A stretch of DNA of 64,000 nt from Sepioteuthis lessoniana (GCA_963585895.1 CAUZXS010004398.1:1-64000), one strand, 5' to 3'; shown: positions 10,885 to 22,225, counted from the first letter of the stretch. The notes: generated by a model not told the origin, from the sequence alone. Program-made: numbers and translations.

Positions 10885-12995
10885 ATATCCTCCTCATCAT
10901 ATCACACCGCTAACATGGATCTCCCTGACTCTCTCTCGTCACCAGCCCCTATCATCCATCGCTATCCGTCTTCGAAACTACACCCAGTATCGGCACAGAG
11001 CTGTTCCCTACAGGTTCTTGCTGGTTGTCCTAGCTTTGCTGGTCCATGTTAAGGGGTCAACAGGATTATGTCGTTTATGAGTTTGCCTCCACTTCTCCAG
11101 CAGTGTCTCGCATATCTGCTCCGTCAAACTTGGATAGTTTTCTTGATGGGTGGTAAGTGGCTGAACAACTGCTGGTTTGTAGGGTGCTGACTCAAGGACT
11201 TTTTCAATATTTCTCGCAGCATTCTTGTGCTATTTCAGTCAAACCTTTTCTATGTACGTTTAGTTAGCATCCATATAGTGCATCCATATAGCACTATCGT
11301 CACGACCGCTGTTTGGAAAAATCTGCGTTTTATTTTATTGGCCAGGTCTGATTTTCATATGACCGATAGGTGTGCACGCCATTGCTAGTCGCGTGTTGAT
11401 ATCTGTCTTGATTGATGAGACACTGCTTCCTAGGTAGGTGAACTTGTCCACCAGTTTCAGAGAACTACTATTTAGTGAGGAGATGTCGCATCTTTGATTA
11501 AAGTACTTGTATTCCGTCTTGTCTGCGTTGACATGGAGGCCTATGCCAGCAATTGCTCGTTCCAGACTATGTCGCAGGGTTTCGACTTGTGCAGGTGTAT
11601 TTGCCTGAAGCGCTATGTCATCGGCGTAGTCCGCGTCCATACTTGTTTCTGGTGGGTATCCTCTGCCTCTTACCTTTGCCAGCTTGAAATCGTTATCATT
11701 CATTTTATCCCTTGATGTTCTAATAACGTAGTCTAGGCGTATGATAAACAGGTATGGAGCTAATGTGTCTCCTTGCAGTGCACCTGCTACAACTTCAATG
11801 CACTCTGTGTCTCTATCCAGAGATTGGATTTTTACTTTTGTGTTTGAATATAACATAATTATGACAGCGACGGTTTCTTTGGGTCGGTCGTAGGCGAGTA
11901 GTATTTACTCCATCTTCCCTCTGTGTATGCGGCCAAAAGCCTTGAAGAAGTCGACATTATAATATTGCTGCCTCTAGGTTTTTGTACGTTCACCTTCTAG
12001 AATTCGACAGATAGTCAAAATTTGTGATTTGGTTATTTTTGAATATCTTCTCTTCTTAAGGTTCTATGCAGTTTGCGTAGTAGAGCATTGTAGATGTTGG
12101 CTGCTATGGATGTAAGGATAATACCATCTGTAGTTCTTGGCTAATCCGAGGTCAACTTTCTTAGGGAAGGGGAGGATGCATCCCTTTGTCCTTCCGTCCA
12201 CTGTTTTCTTTTATATACTGGATTACAATTTTGGAGCAGAATGTCGTCAAATTCCTTGGTCTTCCATAATTCTTGGGGTATTTCATCAATTCTTGCAACT
12301 TTTCTATTTTTAATTTTTCTTTGTACTGAATCGAGTTCTTTTTTCGTAAACTGTCCTAGTTTGATATGTAATTATTTACAAACAATTTGGGTGATCGGTT
12401 CATGCGTAACTTTCGGAGGATTTCTGAGTAAATTCTCGAAATGTTGTTTCCATGTATCCGTTTTTCTTGGATGGTCGCATTCAGTTCTTCTTTTGCAGTG
12501 CTCCACCTTCTGCTCACTTCGTTTACCGTTTGCCATGCTATCCTAGATTGTCTATCTTAAACCGAGTCTCTAATCTTGATCTGATTTTGTATGTAATCTG
12601 TTTGTTCTTTTAGGTATTTATTAGCTAAATCATTTTGTGCCTTTTTATGTTTCAGGGCATTCTTATTGGTTGGGTTCCTCCTATTGCATTTGGGGCGGTT
12701 TTAACGTCTGCACTCTTTTTTCTAACCGTTAATATCGCCTATGGAACTATAAGCTTAACTATTTGTTTAGTTGGTATGTATTCTGCTGCTTCTTCTAAGT
12801 GGGCTTTGACAAAATTCTCATATTCGTTATTCGGAGTAGGTGTTTCTGATATCTCCTGTTGTGCATCGAATTTGTTTCTTAGTTTTAACGGATATTTATC
12901 TCTGATGTCCCTGTTATTAAGCTGGGACCAGTCATCGTGCATGGTTGTTGTTGTTCGGGCCGCATTCTTTCGTAAGCTTAGTCGTATATTCATAT
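10885..12995 (-). mobile_element. RTE-type LINE, longest copy in the window
   Basis: Runs on the minus strand from the 3' tail (TCATCATATC at about 10890) through the C-terminal domain, the reverse transcriptase and the linker into the end of the endonuclease at about 12990. It covers roughly the last two thirds of a typical 3.2-3.3 kb RTE ORF. Recognisable order: IRLSLRKNAARTTTT (endonuclease end), linker, FFKAFGRIHRGKME, LQGDTLAPYLF, DADYADDIAL, VDKFTYLGSSVSS, then the C-terminal domain. Several stops and frame changes make it non-functional. Its 5' edge abuts the tail of the next copy. Confidence 0.88.
11335..11856 (-). pseudogene. RTE reverse transcriptase fragment, open for 173 residues
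   Basis: This open stretch contains RT motif B (LQGDTLAPYLF, residues about 27-37) and the catalytic box YADD at about residues 77-80. VNADKTEYKYFNQRCDISSL and VDKFTYLGSSVSS follow. The motif A aspartate lies just upstream in a broken continuation (VDFFKAFGRIHR). It belongs to the LINE copy at 10885-12995. The peptide could not act alone, as it lacks the first catalytic aspartate and both the N- and C-terminal domains. Confidence 0.85.
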
Positions 12996-13014
12996 ATATC
13001 ATCATCAACATCAT
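12739..13014 (-). pseudogene. RTE endonuclease end and linker, open for 91 residues
   Basis: Contains IRLSLRKNAARTTTT, DDWSQLNNRDIRDKYPLKLR and KFDAQQEISETPTPNNEYEN, the segment that follows the SDHRIV endonuclease motif in this LINE family. The first residues come from the junction with the adjacent copy. It is part of the LINE at 10885-12995. Confidence 0.8.
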
Positions 13015-13436
13015 TGTGTCGTGCCGCTAGCACAGATATCCCTGACCCTCTCTTGCCACATCTCCCTATCATTCATCGCCTCCAGCAGGTCTTCAGGGAT
13101 GGACCCCGTATCCTCACATAGCTGCTGTACGTATGTTCGAGCTGGTCGTCCTGCTTTTGCTCGGCCATATGTGGGGTTCCATAGGAGTACATCACTTATG
13201 AGCTCGTCCCTGCTTCTCCAGCAGTGTCCTACATGTCTGGTTTGTCTAACTTGGACAGTTTTCGTGATGGGATGCAGGTGGCCGTATAGTTGGTGGGGTG
13301 TTACCGCCAGGACTTGTTCAAGATTGCTTGCAGCATTCTTGTGTAATTGCCGTCAAGCTTCTTGTCCAGCTGTTTAGTTAGCGTCCAAGTAGTGCATCCA
13401 TACAGCAGTATCGATACGACCGCTGCCTGGAAGAAA

Positions 13437-13489
<53 letters not shown>

Positions 13490-13945
13490 CACAGTTGTCA
13501 ACTTATAAATTGTTATTTTAAATCTTCAGGCAAGTCCTCGTGATGATCGCTGCCTGGAAGAAACTGCCTTTCATTTTATCGGCCAGGTTTGATTTTCATA
13601 TGATCGATAGTCTATCAATAGCTGCCCATGCCTTCGTTAGCCGCGTGTCGGTGTTTTTTAGGTTGATGAGGCACTGCTTCCTAGGTAGGTGAATTTGTCT
13701 ACCATTTTCAGAAAGCTTCCGTCTAGTGTGGAAATGTCACCTGTTTGATTATAGCACATATATTCAGTTTTGTGTGCATTGACATGGAGGCCAATGCCTG
13801 CGGCGGCTCGTTCCAAACTATGCAGTAGTGTTTCGGCTTGGTTGGGTGTATTCGCCAGTATCGCTATGTCATCGGCGTAGTCGGCGTCAGTAATTGTTTT
13901 TTGGGGGGTAGCTTCTGCTTCTTTTCTTTGTCAGCTCGAAGCCGT
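12996..13945 (-). mobile_element. RTE-type LINE 3' half, interrupted
   Basis: Starts with the antisense tail (CATCATCAACATCAT) and continues through the C-terminal domain into the end of the RT (the segment after YADD), stopping near a (CA)n at 13962. At 13439-13547 the LINE is interrupted by 109 bp containing (CT)n(TA)n plus about 60 bp of other sequence. This insert is bracketed by an 18-bp direct repeat, CGCTGCCTGGAAGAAACT, at 13421-13438 and 13548-13565. Confidence 0.85.
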
Positions 13946-13961
13946 TTTCTCCGATAAATAC

Positions 13962-13974
13962 ACACACACACACG

Positions 13975-14052
<78 letters not shown>
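13962..14052. repeat. compound (CA)n-(TA)n microsatellite
   Basis: CA units with two CGCA interruptions run to about 14031, then TA units to 14052. Confidence 0.97.
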
Positions 14053-14130
14053 ATGAGTTGGTCCATCACGCGATTTGTATTATTTAGGATATATTTATTT
14101 ATTTTATTCTCACATATGTATATGTTTCCA

Positions 14131-14225
14131 GGTAGTTGCTTTAGTCAGGGAACATATATGGCACAAGGCCTTGTTATGGGGTATTCGAGGAGACTTGAAC
14201 TCACTCGTGATTGCAGTTTGAATTA
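14131..14225 (-). repeat. SINE family C, copy 1
   Basis: The reverse complement of the block at 14455-14555: CAAACTGCA..CACGAG, GAGTTCAAGTCTC and ATAACAAGGCCTTGTGCCAT are shared. A B-box-like GAGTTCAAGTCTC is present on the minus strand. Together with copy 2 it forms an inverted pair about 230 bp apart. Confidence 0.55.
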
Positions 14226-14454
14226 TTTTCAGTTGGTTATATATATATATATACATATATATATGTTTGTGTCTTTTTGTATGTGTGTATGATTCTTGTT
14301 TTATTCAACTTCGGTATAAATGTATCTATATATTTCTTTTCCTTTATTTAAAGCAGCATGTAGTTGTTACTTTGGCGAGGAGTAAAGCAGGCTAAAATAA
14401 ACACACTCTAAGGAAAAGAGAGGAGTAACTGCCATATAAACCCATAAACAACCA

Positions 14455-14570
14455 TTTAAAACCATTCAAACTGCAAACACGAGGGAGTTCAAGTCTCATT
14501 GAGTATACCCTATTAATAACAGCTTTTGGCATATATGTTCTCTAACAAAAGCAACAAGCTAAAAACTTAC
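14455..14570 (+). repeat. SINE family C, copy 2
   Basis: The plus-oriented partner of 14131-14225, with the same tRNA-like T-arm block and downstream body. It also resembles 43480-43610, where the tRNA-like head is complete. Confidence 0.55.
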
Positions 14571-14825
14571 ACGTATGTAAGGACAAAATAAATTTAAAAA
14601 AATACAAATCTCGTCGTGGACCTACTCATTTCAGAATATTTCTTTGTCTCTTTGGAGCAACAACAAATTTTTTTGTATATATATATATATACGTGTCTGT
14701 TTATTTTTATAAACTAAAAAACATTACTCACTTATAACTCTTCGAAGCACAATCTTCGGATTAGAAATGATTCTTCTCCTGTCTGATGATTGTGTTGAAT
14801 TCGACTCATGCATCTTTTAGTAACT

Positions 14826-15009
14826 CTGATAATGGTGCGTTCGAACTCCAATCCCATTTTGGACAAACACCTCTAGGAAGGGTATGAACTCTCTTATCAC
14901 CCCAGCTATGTGATGAATAGTACCACTACTGTTCTTCTTCCAGGATGGCTTTGGCATTAAATAACTCTCGAAGTTTGAATTGCCACTCAACTAGAAATTA
15001 AACCAAACC
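14826..15009 (+). mobile_element. SINE family A, head truncated
   Basis: Begins at the B-box region (GCGTTCGAACTCCAATC). It continues with GGACAAACACC, AGCTATG, AATAGTACCACTACTG and TTGGCATTAAATAA to the CCAAACC end. The A-box part is missing. Confidence 0.75.
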
Positions 15010-15066
15010 TATATCATACTCGCAGGTTATCACAGGTACTATCTATCCATCTGTACGTGTGTATTT

Positions 15067-15068
<2 letters not shown>

Positions 15069-15109
<41 letters not shown>
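15069..15109. repeat. (TA)n microsatellite
   Basis: About 20 TA units followed by GT units to 15122. Confidence 0.97.
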
Positions 15110-15111
<2 letters not shown>

Positions 15112-15604
15112 TGTGTGTGTGTTTTCTGTAAATAACGGTATTTTTCAATAAATAGTCTCTGCTTTTAGGCTACTAAATAACCGCAAATAAGGTGTTAAAG
15201 GTCCATTCAATTTTTTTGCATTGTAAGGTTTTTCTAATCCTTTAATCATTTTGAAGTTAAGAGCTAATCAAACTACGTTAATATACTTAATCCATGTGGA
15301 TACAAGTTTGATCCTAATTACTTTAAAATTTGGATTATGTATCATATATCACTCCTAAGAGTCTCTCCTTCGATATACCTATACCTAAACTAAAAATGTA
15401 AAAGACTAATCCATTACTTGTAAGACTTTAATAAAACAGCCGTTTTTAGATGTATTAGTGAATATAAATTTTCTTATTAGGTCACTTTTGCGATTTATTC
15501 CCTAACACTAATAGTTTTTCGTTGTATATCAATCGTAAAATTCAATAACTTACTTTATTTGAAAGCATTTTTTTTTATTTTATGGTTAAAATTTCATTCC
15601 ATCC

Positions 15605-16275
15605 ATTAAATTCATTGTCATGTGTGCAGCACCAGGTTTAACGAAGTACAAGAAAAAACAAATATTTCAAAGTTAAGACAAAATATTTAAAAATCAAGGG
15701 ATAAAACTTTCGACTATTATTAAGGTTTTCATTTTTCTAAGAATAATCAGACATGCAGGGCACTGCTGGAGAAGTAGAGAAGAGCTCATTAGTGATGTAC
15801 TCCTATGGACCCCTTCACACGGCAGAGTAAAAATAGGGCGACCATATCGAACCGACATACGGCAGCTCTCTTAGGATACGGGGTGTAGCCCTGAGGACCT
15901 GCCGAAAGCAATAAACGATGGGGAGAGCTGGCGAGAAAGGTTCAGGGATATCCGTGCCGATGGCACGACAAGATGAGATGATGATGATGATAATCTTTAT
16001 GTATTTTTGGAGTATTTTTGTAAAAGTTGAAATGATTGATGTCTACAGGGAAATGTCCACTGTTTCTGATCAATAAGGAATTCTAATAATTCTGGTAATC
16101 GTTATAATTGATTATTACCTAGTTATAAGATACCTCAGACATGACTCTTTCAGCTTTTTTTCTCAATATTTGTCGGTTTGTAATAATTAAGTTCAACATA
16201 TCTTCGCTTCCATTAAAAAAACTCTTATCGCTTGTTTACCTTGCATAATATCTAAAGTGCCAGACAGCAGGCATT
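15605..16275 (+). repeat. duplicated block, copy 1 (with an RTE insertion)
   Basis: Matches 18930-19930 on both sides of the inserted LINEs: GGGATAAAACTTTCGACTAT, TTTTCATTTTTCTAAGAAT, TTTTTGGAGTATTTT, ATAAGGAATTCTAA and CTAAAGTGCCAGAC. Without the LINE it is about 425 bp. Its nature (dispersed repeat or local duplication) is unknown. Confidence 0.7.
15747..15990 (+). mobile_element. RTE-type LINE, short 3' end
   Basis: Begins in the RHAGHCWRS motif and runs to an ATGATGATGATGATAA tail. The other duplicate (near 19078) has an uninterrupted site here, which confirms insertion after duplication. The flanking ATAATC is a possible short target duplication. Confidence 0.85.
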
Positions 16276-16391
16276 TATTCTAGGGTAATAGATAAAGCCA
16301 TTCTTGTTTCACCAGACCTGCGGGACAAGACATTGAACCTTTTCAACTCATCTGTCTTACAGATTCTGGTTTTTAATAACTTAATACCAAT

Positions 16392-16412
16392 CTATCTATC
16401 TATCTATCTATC
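16392..16412. repeat. (TCTA)n microsatellite
   Basis: Five to six CTAT units. The surrounding 16276-16735 holds nothing else that I recognise. Confidence 0.9.
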
Positions 16413-16737
16413 GATCTATTTATCGATCTATTTGTGAGCATACAAAGTGATAAAGTTGTAAATACGAGCTTTTTCTTGAACAAATCAAAAATTTTGTAAT
16501 ATTTTGGTTACGTCAAACATAATGCGGTAGTTTCGTATGTTTCCACCAAGATCATGAATGCAATAAACCACATGTGTTTGAGATGCCGTGTCTACCTTGA
16601 TACTCATAAGATTCGCTCCCCTCTATGGCTTGGAACACTGCCTCGGAATCCACGATTTTAAGACTATCTGGCCATGCTTGATCGTTGAGGTTCTTATTAT
16701 CTTAGCAAAATTTCTTCATCCATATGATCACAGTAAT

Positions 16738-17285
16738 GTTTGTTTGTTTGTTTGGGCTTTATGGCATATCAACCTTTGTAAGTTACTTAATACCAAATCC
16801 ATTTTTATACAAATAAAGAATTCTAATTCAAACAATTCCTTTTAGCATGAAATCACAATTTAGTAATCAAAAACATTTCTATTTCAAGGTATTCAGTTTA
16901 GTCAAACAGTTCAATTTAAAACAATTCAGTTTAGGGTAAGTACAGTTTAAATGTCAAAAACTGTTCCATTTCAAACAATTCAGTTTAGCATGAACATGCT
17001 GTTAGGATGTCAAATTTGAAGGAATGCAGTTTAGTATAAGTACACAGTTTAGTTCTATTTGGCCCAGAGATGGGACTCTATCAGGTGCTACCACTCCGGG
17101 TTAGAGTGGACCTGAGAACGATGGCAATAAAGGGTCCTCCGCATTCCCTGAAGCTCCAGCATTGCTGAAACCTTACCATCAGATTATTTGTGTCATATCC
17201 CGGACACTCGTTGGAGGGGATCTTACCCCTCTGCAGAGAGGCAGTCGGTGTCTTCACCCCCACCCCTTCCAGCCAAATGGGCAAT
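16738..17285 (-). repeat. composite repeat family H
   Basis: By the orientation suggested by its tail, this copy lies on the minus strand. It has the SINE-A-like tail on the left (TATGGCATATCAACCTTTG), then about four degenerate 56-bp modules (AATTCAGTTTAGCATAAGTA...), then a GC-rich head (GGTGCTACCACTCCGGGTTA.. to CAGCCAAATGGGC). The same three-part layout occurs at 25984-26995 and 30890-31655. No ORF is present. Confidence 0.75.
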
Positions 17286-17289
17286 TCAC

Positions 17290-18540
17290 AGTCCAATGAT
17301 AAACTGTATGTTTTGCACAACAATTATGACCAAGTTCTAACTCATAAATCACACGTTTCCAAATTGCCGGTTCCTTTGTTTGGTTTTCAAATTACAAAGC
17401 AAAAATGCAACTTTTCAGCGCGCCAATTTCCATAATAATACCAAACACAGTGGATACTTGGCACGGCTTTTATTGATTCGGTCACGTTATATACGTGCTG
17501 CGATCGAGCACTTACTTAAATATTGCAAAACATTTAACTCAACCTTGGATAAACATAGATGCAAACTGAACTGCCTAAAATGCAACGGATAAAAAAATAA
17601 ACTATATATGATAGGTATATTGATATTATTTTGAAATATGTATATTTAGGCAGCATTTCTTCGTTAATGCAAATTTCATTAAACATAATAGACATTACAG
17701 AGTAAATCTATATGATTAAACTATAAAGTTCAACTTGTCCGGGGACAACTTGTCCGGCTTGTGGTTCACGGTCATTATTCATGGGCTGTGTTATTCAGCA
17801 TCGTAAGACTTTATTTCTCACTGGGTACCCTTATTTCTAGCTATTTTCAAAACAAAGCACAGCTCAGAAAATTTCACCTGATTTACTAACCAATTTATAC
17901 CTTCCTGCTTTAAAATTTGTGGGCATTATTCTAAGAAAATATTCGGCTATAAATACACAACACTTCGGATATTTACTGACAGATATTAATATTGTCTCCA
18001 ATATGTGAAATATACTATTTTCAACTATGTTTCTGGACATTATCTCGGTAAAACAGTGGTAGTTATCATTTTACAGCTTTTGAATATTTTTCAACTTGGG
18101 GTTTTTATGCCATGATGACGTCATACATGAGACAAACTCTGAGTTGACTTGTATACTGCACTAACTGCATTTGTCAAATATGTTTAAGTCCCAAAGCAGA
18201 AACTGAAAACCATTTTATTCGTTTTTTTCTTTTTATTTCTGGGTTTAAATTTAATGTCTTCAAGAATCTAAAGTCTGTATTTTTACAATTAATATTGTAT
18301 ATTTTAGGCGTATTGTTTACGAGAATTTGACGTGTACTCGGTGAAATGTCAGTACCTAGCAATTAGCATGACTGAAAGCGCTAGGTTCCAAACGTTAAGA
18401 TAATTACATTAATTGGATCCAGGCATGCGTTCTCTTGGACATAAAGAATAACAGCAAGAATAATAAACAAACATTCTTGTTTTTTACCTTTGCTCAAATT
18501 TTATAACTATTCATATGTATACTTATCTATCCTTCTCTTT
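17290..18540. other. no feature recognised
   Basis: About 1.25 kb of AT-rich sequence. A short local duplication (AACTTGTCCGG twice, 17730-17756) is the only structure seen. Confidence 0.5.
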
Positions 18541-18566
18541 CTCTTTTTCTTTCTCTTTCTTTTTCT

Positions 18567-18600
<34 letters not shown>
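18530..18600. repeat. (CT)n-rich low-complexity tract
   Basis: TTTCTC-type pyrimidine repeats leading into a pure (CT)n at about 18571-18599, followed by TA units. Confidence 0.95.
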
Positions 18601-18602
<2 letters not shown>

Positions 18603-18689
18603 TTTTATATATATATATATATTTATATATATTGATATATAAGAGGGAAAAATAGAAATAAATCTGACGGTGTATATGTATGAAAATAC

Positions 18690-18835
18690 AGGGATCCTGT
18701 CCAGGGCTATAGTATACACTGACTGCATCTCTGCCGAGGGATTATCCCTACACTCCAACGAATGCCCTGATTTTTGACACTAAACCATCTGATAGTGAAG
18801 TAACTGTCCAAGAGCTTTGGTGAAGGGGTGGAGTA
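18690..18835 (+). repeat. composite repeat family H, head fragment
   Basis: Diverged copy of the GC-rich head: ACTGACTGCATCTCTGCCGA, ACCATCTGATAGTGAAG and GAGCTTTGG..GGAGTACC match 25995-26140. No modules follow. Confidence 0.65.
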
Positions 18836-18929
18836 CCTTTTGACAAGATTGTATCTTTATTTTGCAATTGAAAAATTCAATAATTCAGTTTACTTGCTAA
18901 ATTTCCATGGCCAAAAGTGCATCCTGTCT

Positions 18930-19930
18930 ATTAAGTTTTTTTGCCAAATATGTAGCACCAAAAGGTTTAATGAAGTACAAGAAAATCAAATGTTTAAAAG
19001 ATAAGACAATAAATATTATTTAAAAGTTAAGGGATAAAACTTTCGACTATTATTAATGTTTTCATTTTTCTAAGAATCATCATTTTTTAACATCTTTATG
19101 CATTCTTGGAGTATTTTAGTAAAAGTTAAATTCACTTTCTGATTGATAAATACAGTTAAATCGTGACTTCTGATTTATAAGGAATTCTAACATTTCTAGT
19201 AATTGTTACAATTGATTATTAGTTGATCCTTCTTAGGTAGGTGAATTTGTCTACCAGGAAGCAGTGTCTCATCAACCGAAAAAGACATTGACACGCAGTT
19301 AACGAAGGCATGGACAGCTAACAATGGTCTATCGATCAAATGGAAGTCAGACCTGACCGATAAAATGAAACGCAGTTTCTTCCAAGCTGCGGTCGTATCG
19401 ATACTGCTATATGGATGCACTACTTGGACACTAACAAAACGGCTGGAGAAAAAGCTAGACTGCAATTACACAAGAATTCTGCGAGCAATATTGAACAAGT
19501 CCTGGAGGTAACACCCAACAAAGTACCAACTATACAGCCACCGACCTCCCATCACGAAAACTATCTAAGTTAGACGAACCAGACATGCAGGACACTGCTG
19601 GAGAAGTAGGGACGAGCTCATAAGTGATGTACAACTATGGACCCGAGCAAAAGCAGGACGGCCAGCACGAACATACATTCAGCAGCTATGTGAGGATACG
19701 GGTTGCAGCCCTGAAGACCAGCCAGAGGCGATGAACGACAGGGAGAAGAGGCGTAAGGGATATCCATGCTGATGATGATTAGTTAATAATTAGATATTAA
19801 TAACAAGACTCTAATTTTTTTCAATATTTGTAGGTCAGTGGAAATTTAGGTAACGACCTTCCCGCTCCTATTAAGACTCTAAATGATTGTTTTCTAGTAG
19901 TAAAGTCTAAAGTGTCAGACTGCAGCCTCG
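18930..19930 (+). repeat. duplicated block, copy 2 (with a different RTE insertion)
   Basis: The partner of 15605-16275. Its own RTE insertion at 19229-19785 is absent from copy 1, where the same place reads GATTATTACCTAGTTATAAG. Confidence 0.7.
19229..19785 (+). mobile_element. RTE-type LINE with a small 5' inversion
   Basis: From 19255 the sequence runs in LINE sense: GSSVSSTEKDIDTQLTKAW.., FFQAAV, YGCTTWTLTKRLEKK.., to a TGATGATGATTAG end. Just before it, 19232-19256 (CTTAGGTAGGTGAATTTGTC..) is the exact antisense of the LINE segment that should lie immediately upstream. Such a 5' inversion is the known product of twin priming. Confidence 0.85.
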
Positions 19931-20560
19931 AAGTAGACAATTTTAAACTTCATTCATCCAATTACATTTACTTTCGGGTTAATATTCTTGGAAAAGATAT
20001 GGACCTTCTTAAAAACGAGTATAATCTAATATACAGCGAGGGGATAAGAATGTCCATATCTTTTCCAAGAATATAATAAGGTCAAAACAGCTGTCCAGTG
20101 TTTCTCTTTGTCGTGTATAAGTGTTCGCCTGATTTTCTGGTGATGGTAATTCAATTCATATCTTATATGTTAAAAAGTATCGCTATTGTCTTTCGTTAAG
20201 TGTGCCAATGAACCAAACTGAACCAGTCCAGCGAATGGCTTGACTTGTTTCGTTTGTTTTCTTTGTTTAATGGCAGTATTTGTGGGTTATTGTATGAGAA
20301 AAACATTCCTGTTAAAAACGAGTATAATCTAATATACAGTTAGGGGATAACAGGAATGTTTTTCTCATACAATAACCCACAAATACTGCCATTAAACAAA
20401 GAAAACAAACGAAACCATTCGCTGGACTTGTTCGGTTTGGTTCATTGAAAGTGAACGTAATAGCGCGACTGGAGTACGAACTCGCGTACTACGATTTCGT
20501 AGTCCATTGCTTTAACCATTACACCACGAGGACACCCCCACGGATACTTTTACTGGGACC
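19905..20560 (-). repeat. rearranged SINE family A region with two palindromes
   Basis: SINE-A pieces are present in both orientations. A plus-oriented middle segment lies at about 19965-20011, minus-oriented middle segments at 20012-20074 and 20315-20347, a minus-oriented tail at 20235-20314, its reversed copy at 20348-20447, and a minus-oriented tRNA-like head at 20448-20545. The arms form two inverted repeats around near-identical 33-nt spacers (20012-20044 and 20315-20347). Confidence 0.75.
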
Positions 20561-20705
20561 ATTCTTATCATAAGAATCAATAGAACAATACTTTATTTTT
20601 ACAATATTTTCGCCGATATTTTTTAAAAATATGGAATATACATATTATATTCCCCAAAATATATTGATATTCAGACACAATATGCAAAGTGTCTTCCTAG
20701 GAGGG

Positions 20706-20953
20706 ATTTAGATTTGGCTTAGTTTCTTTGTAAAATGGCATTTCAAACTTCGTGGTTAATTTAAGCCCAAAGCTATCCTTGTAGAAGAACTGGAGCCATG
20801 TTATTTAATTCATAATTGGTTGATAAGACAGTTAGAAAACTTTCCGAAAGGTATTAGTCCGAAAGTGAACATAATAGTTCGGCTGGAATTCGAACCCGCT
20901 TACATCTAGGACGTAGTTCAGAACGCTTAGCACTACATCTCGAGGACTTCCCT
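20706..20953 (-). mobile_element. SINE family A, diverged
   Basis: Read on the minus strand it has an A-box-like segment, GGGTTCGAATTCCAGCC (B box), TTCACTTTCGGAC and the 3' tail. Imperfect GGGATTTAGA-type sequences flank it (20698-20710 and 20942-20956), a possible target duplication. Confidence 0.75.
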
Positions 20954-21015
20954 GGAGATTTAGAATAACAATTTATAAGTCGCCAACATTGCTAATATAT
21001 ATATATATATATATA

Positions 21016-21438
21016 GGCAGCGGGCGTATCGATACTACTGTATAGATGCACTACTTGGATGTTAACTAAACGGCTGGAGAAGAAGATAGACGGCAATTAC
21101 CCAAAAATGCTGCAAGCAATATTGAACAAGTCCTGGCGGGAACACCCCACAAGGCACCAACTATACGACCACCTGCCTCCCATCACGAAAACTATCCAAG
21201 TTAGACAAACCAGACATGCAAGACACTGCCGGAGAAGCAGGGACGAGCTCATAAGTGCAGTACTCCTATGGAACCCCACATATGGCCGGGCAAAAAAAAG
21301 GACGACCTGCTCGAACATAGATACAGCAGCTATGTGAGATACAGGATGTAGCCCTGAAGACCTGCCAGAGGTGATGAACGATTCCGACAAGTGGCGAGAG
21401 AGGGTCAGGGATATCCGTGCTAGCGGCACGACACGATG

Positions 21439-21440
<2 letters not shown>
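21016..21440 (+). mobile_element. RTE-type LINE 3' end between TA arrays
   Basis: Starts in the AAVVSILLY region (GGCAGCGGGCGTATCGATAC), directly after a (TA)n, and ends in CACGATGATATATAT, where the tail merges into another (TA)n. It keeps an open C-terminal stretch (LTKRLEKKIDGNYPKMLQAI.., 21059-21337) before losing frame at the RAKKRTT segment. Confidence 0.85.

Positions 21441-21510
<70 letters not shown>
21438..21510. repeat. compound (TA)n-(GT)n microsatellite
   Basis: TA units to about 21479, then GT units to 21509. Confidence 0.97.
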
Positions 21511-22125
21511 AATTTATCGGCATTGATCACTACAATTACTTATGCCCATGCTTAGTAAATGAACAACAAACATAAATTGTTTCTGTAGATGAGAGAACGA
21601 AAAATATGGGAATGGAAATACGATTTTATATTGACCTCAAATGATTCATCGATATGTCAAAAGATTTGAACACACCGCTCTTTCTGTGTGTACGCACATG
21701 TACGTCTGTTTGCGTGTGAGTGGCTGCTACTTTCTGTTTTATTTGGCCCGACCTACGATCTGGGATTCCAACCTCTATAACTATTTGCAATGACGCATAT
21801 AAGTTCAGATCTGTCAGGAATGTGTTCTTTAGTACGAAAAAAATTCTCTGTTCAGTTCGGTCAGTGATTGGTATTTACAATCACCATTTCGTATCTCCAT
21901 AAACTGCGACTCTGACGGAAATTAAAGAAAAAATAAAAACAAAAACAGTGAAAAGAAAGGATATGTATATGTATGGGAAACTGTCCGATGTTTTCTTTGA
22001 AGAAAAAATGATCACTGTTCATACTCGTAGTTTGAAAAATGAGGGACTCTAAGTACTAAATGCAACCCAAAAGTCCAGGGATTCTTTAGTAGTTTAGACA
22101 ATCTCTTTAGCTTTCATGTTACCAA
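21511..22125. other. no feature recognised
   Basis: No supported gene or repeat family. Confidence 0.5.
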
Positions 22126-22225
22126 GTGTGGCGAAGTGGTATAAGTGCTGGACAACAAATTCTTTTCAGCGAGTTCGAATTTTAGTTGACCAATTTTTGA
22201 ACTAATGTAAAATAGTTAGGGTGAT
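22126..22225 (+). repeat. possible tRNA-like SINE head
   Basis: TGGCGAAGTGGTATAAGTGC resembles an A-box region, and GCGAGTTCGAATTTTAG resembles a B box about 35 bases later. No body match was traced. Confidence 0.4.

Noticed and set aside
16860-17060. Evenly spaced 56-bp modules as a CRISPR-like array
   Set aside because: Modules are contiguous degenerate minisatellite units without spacers, in a eukaryotic context.
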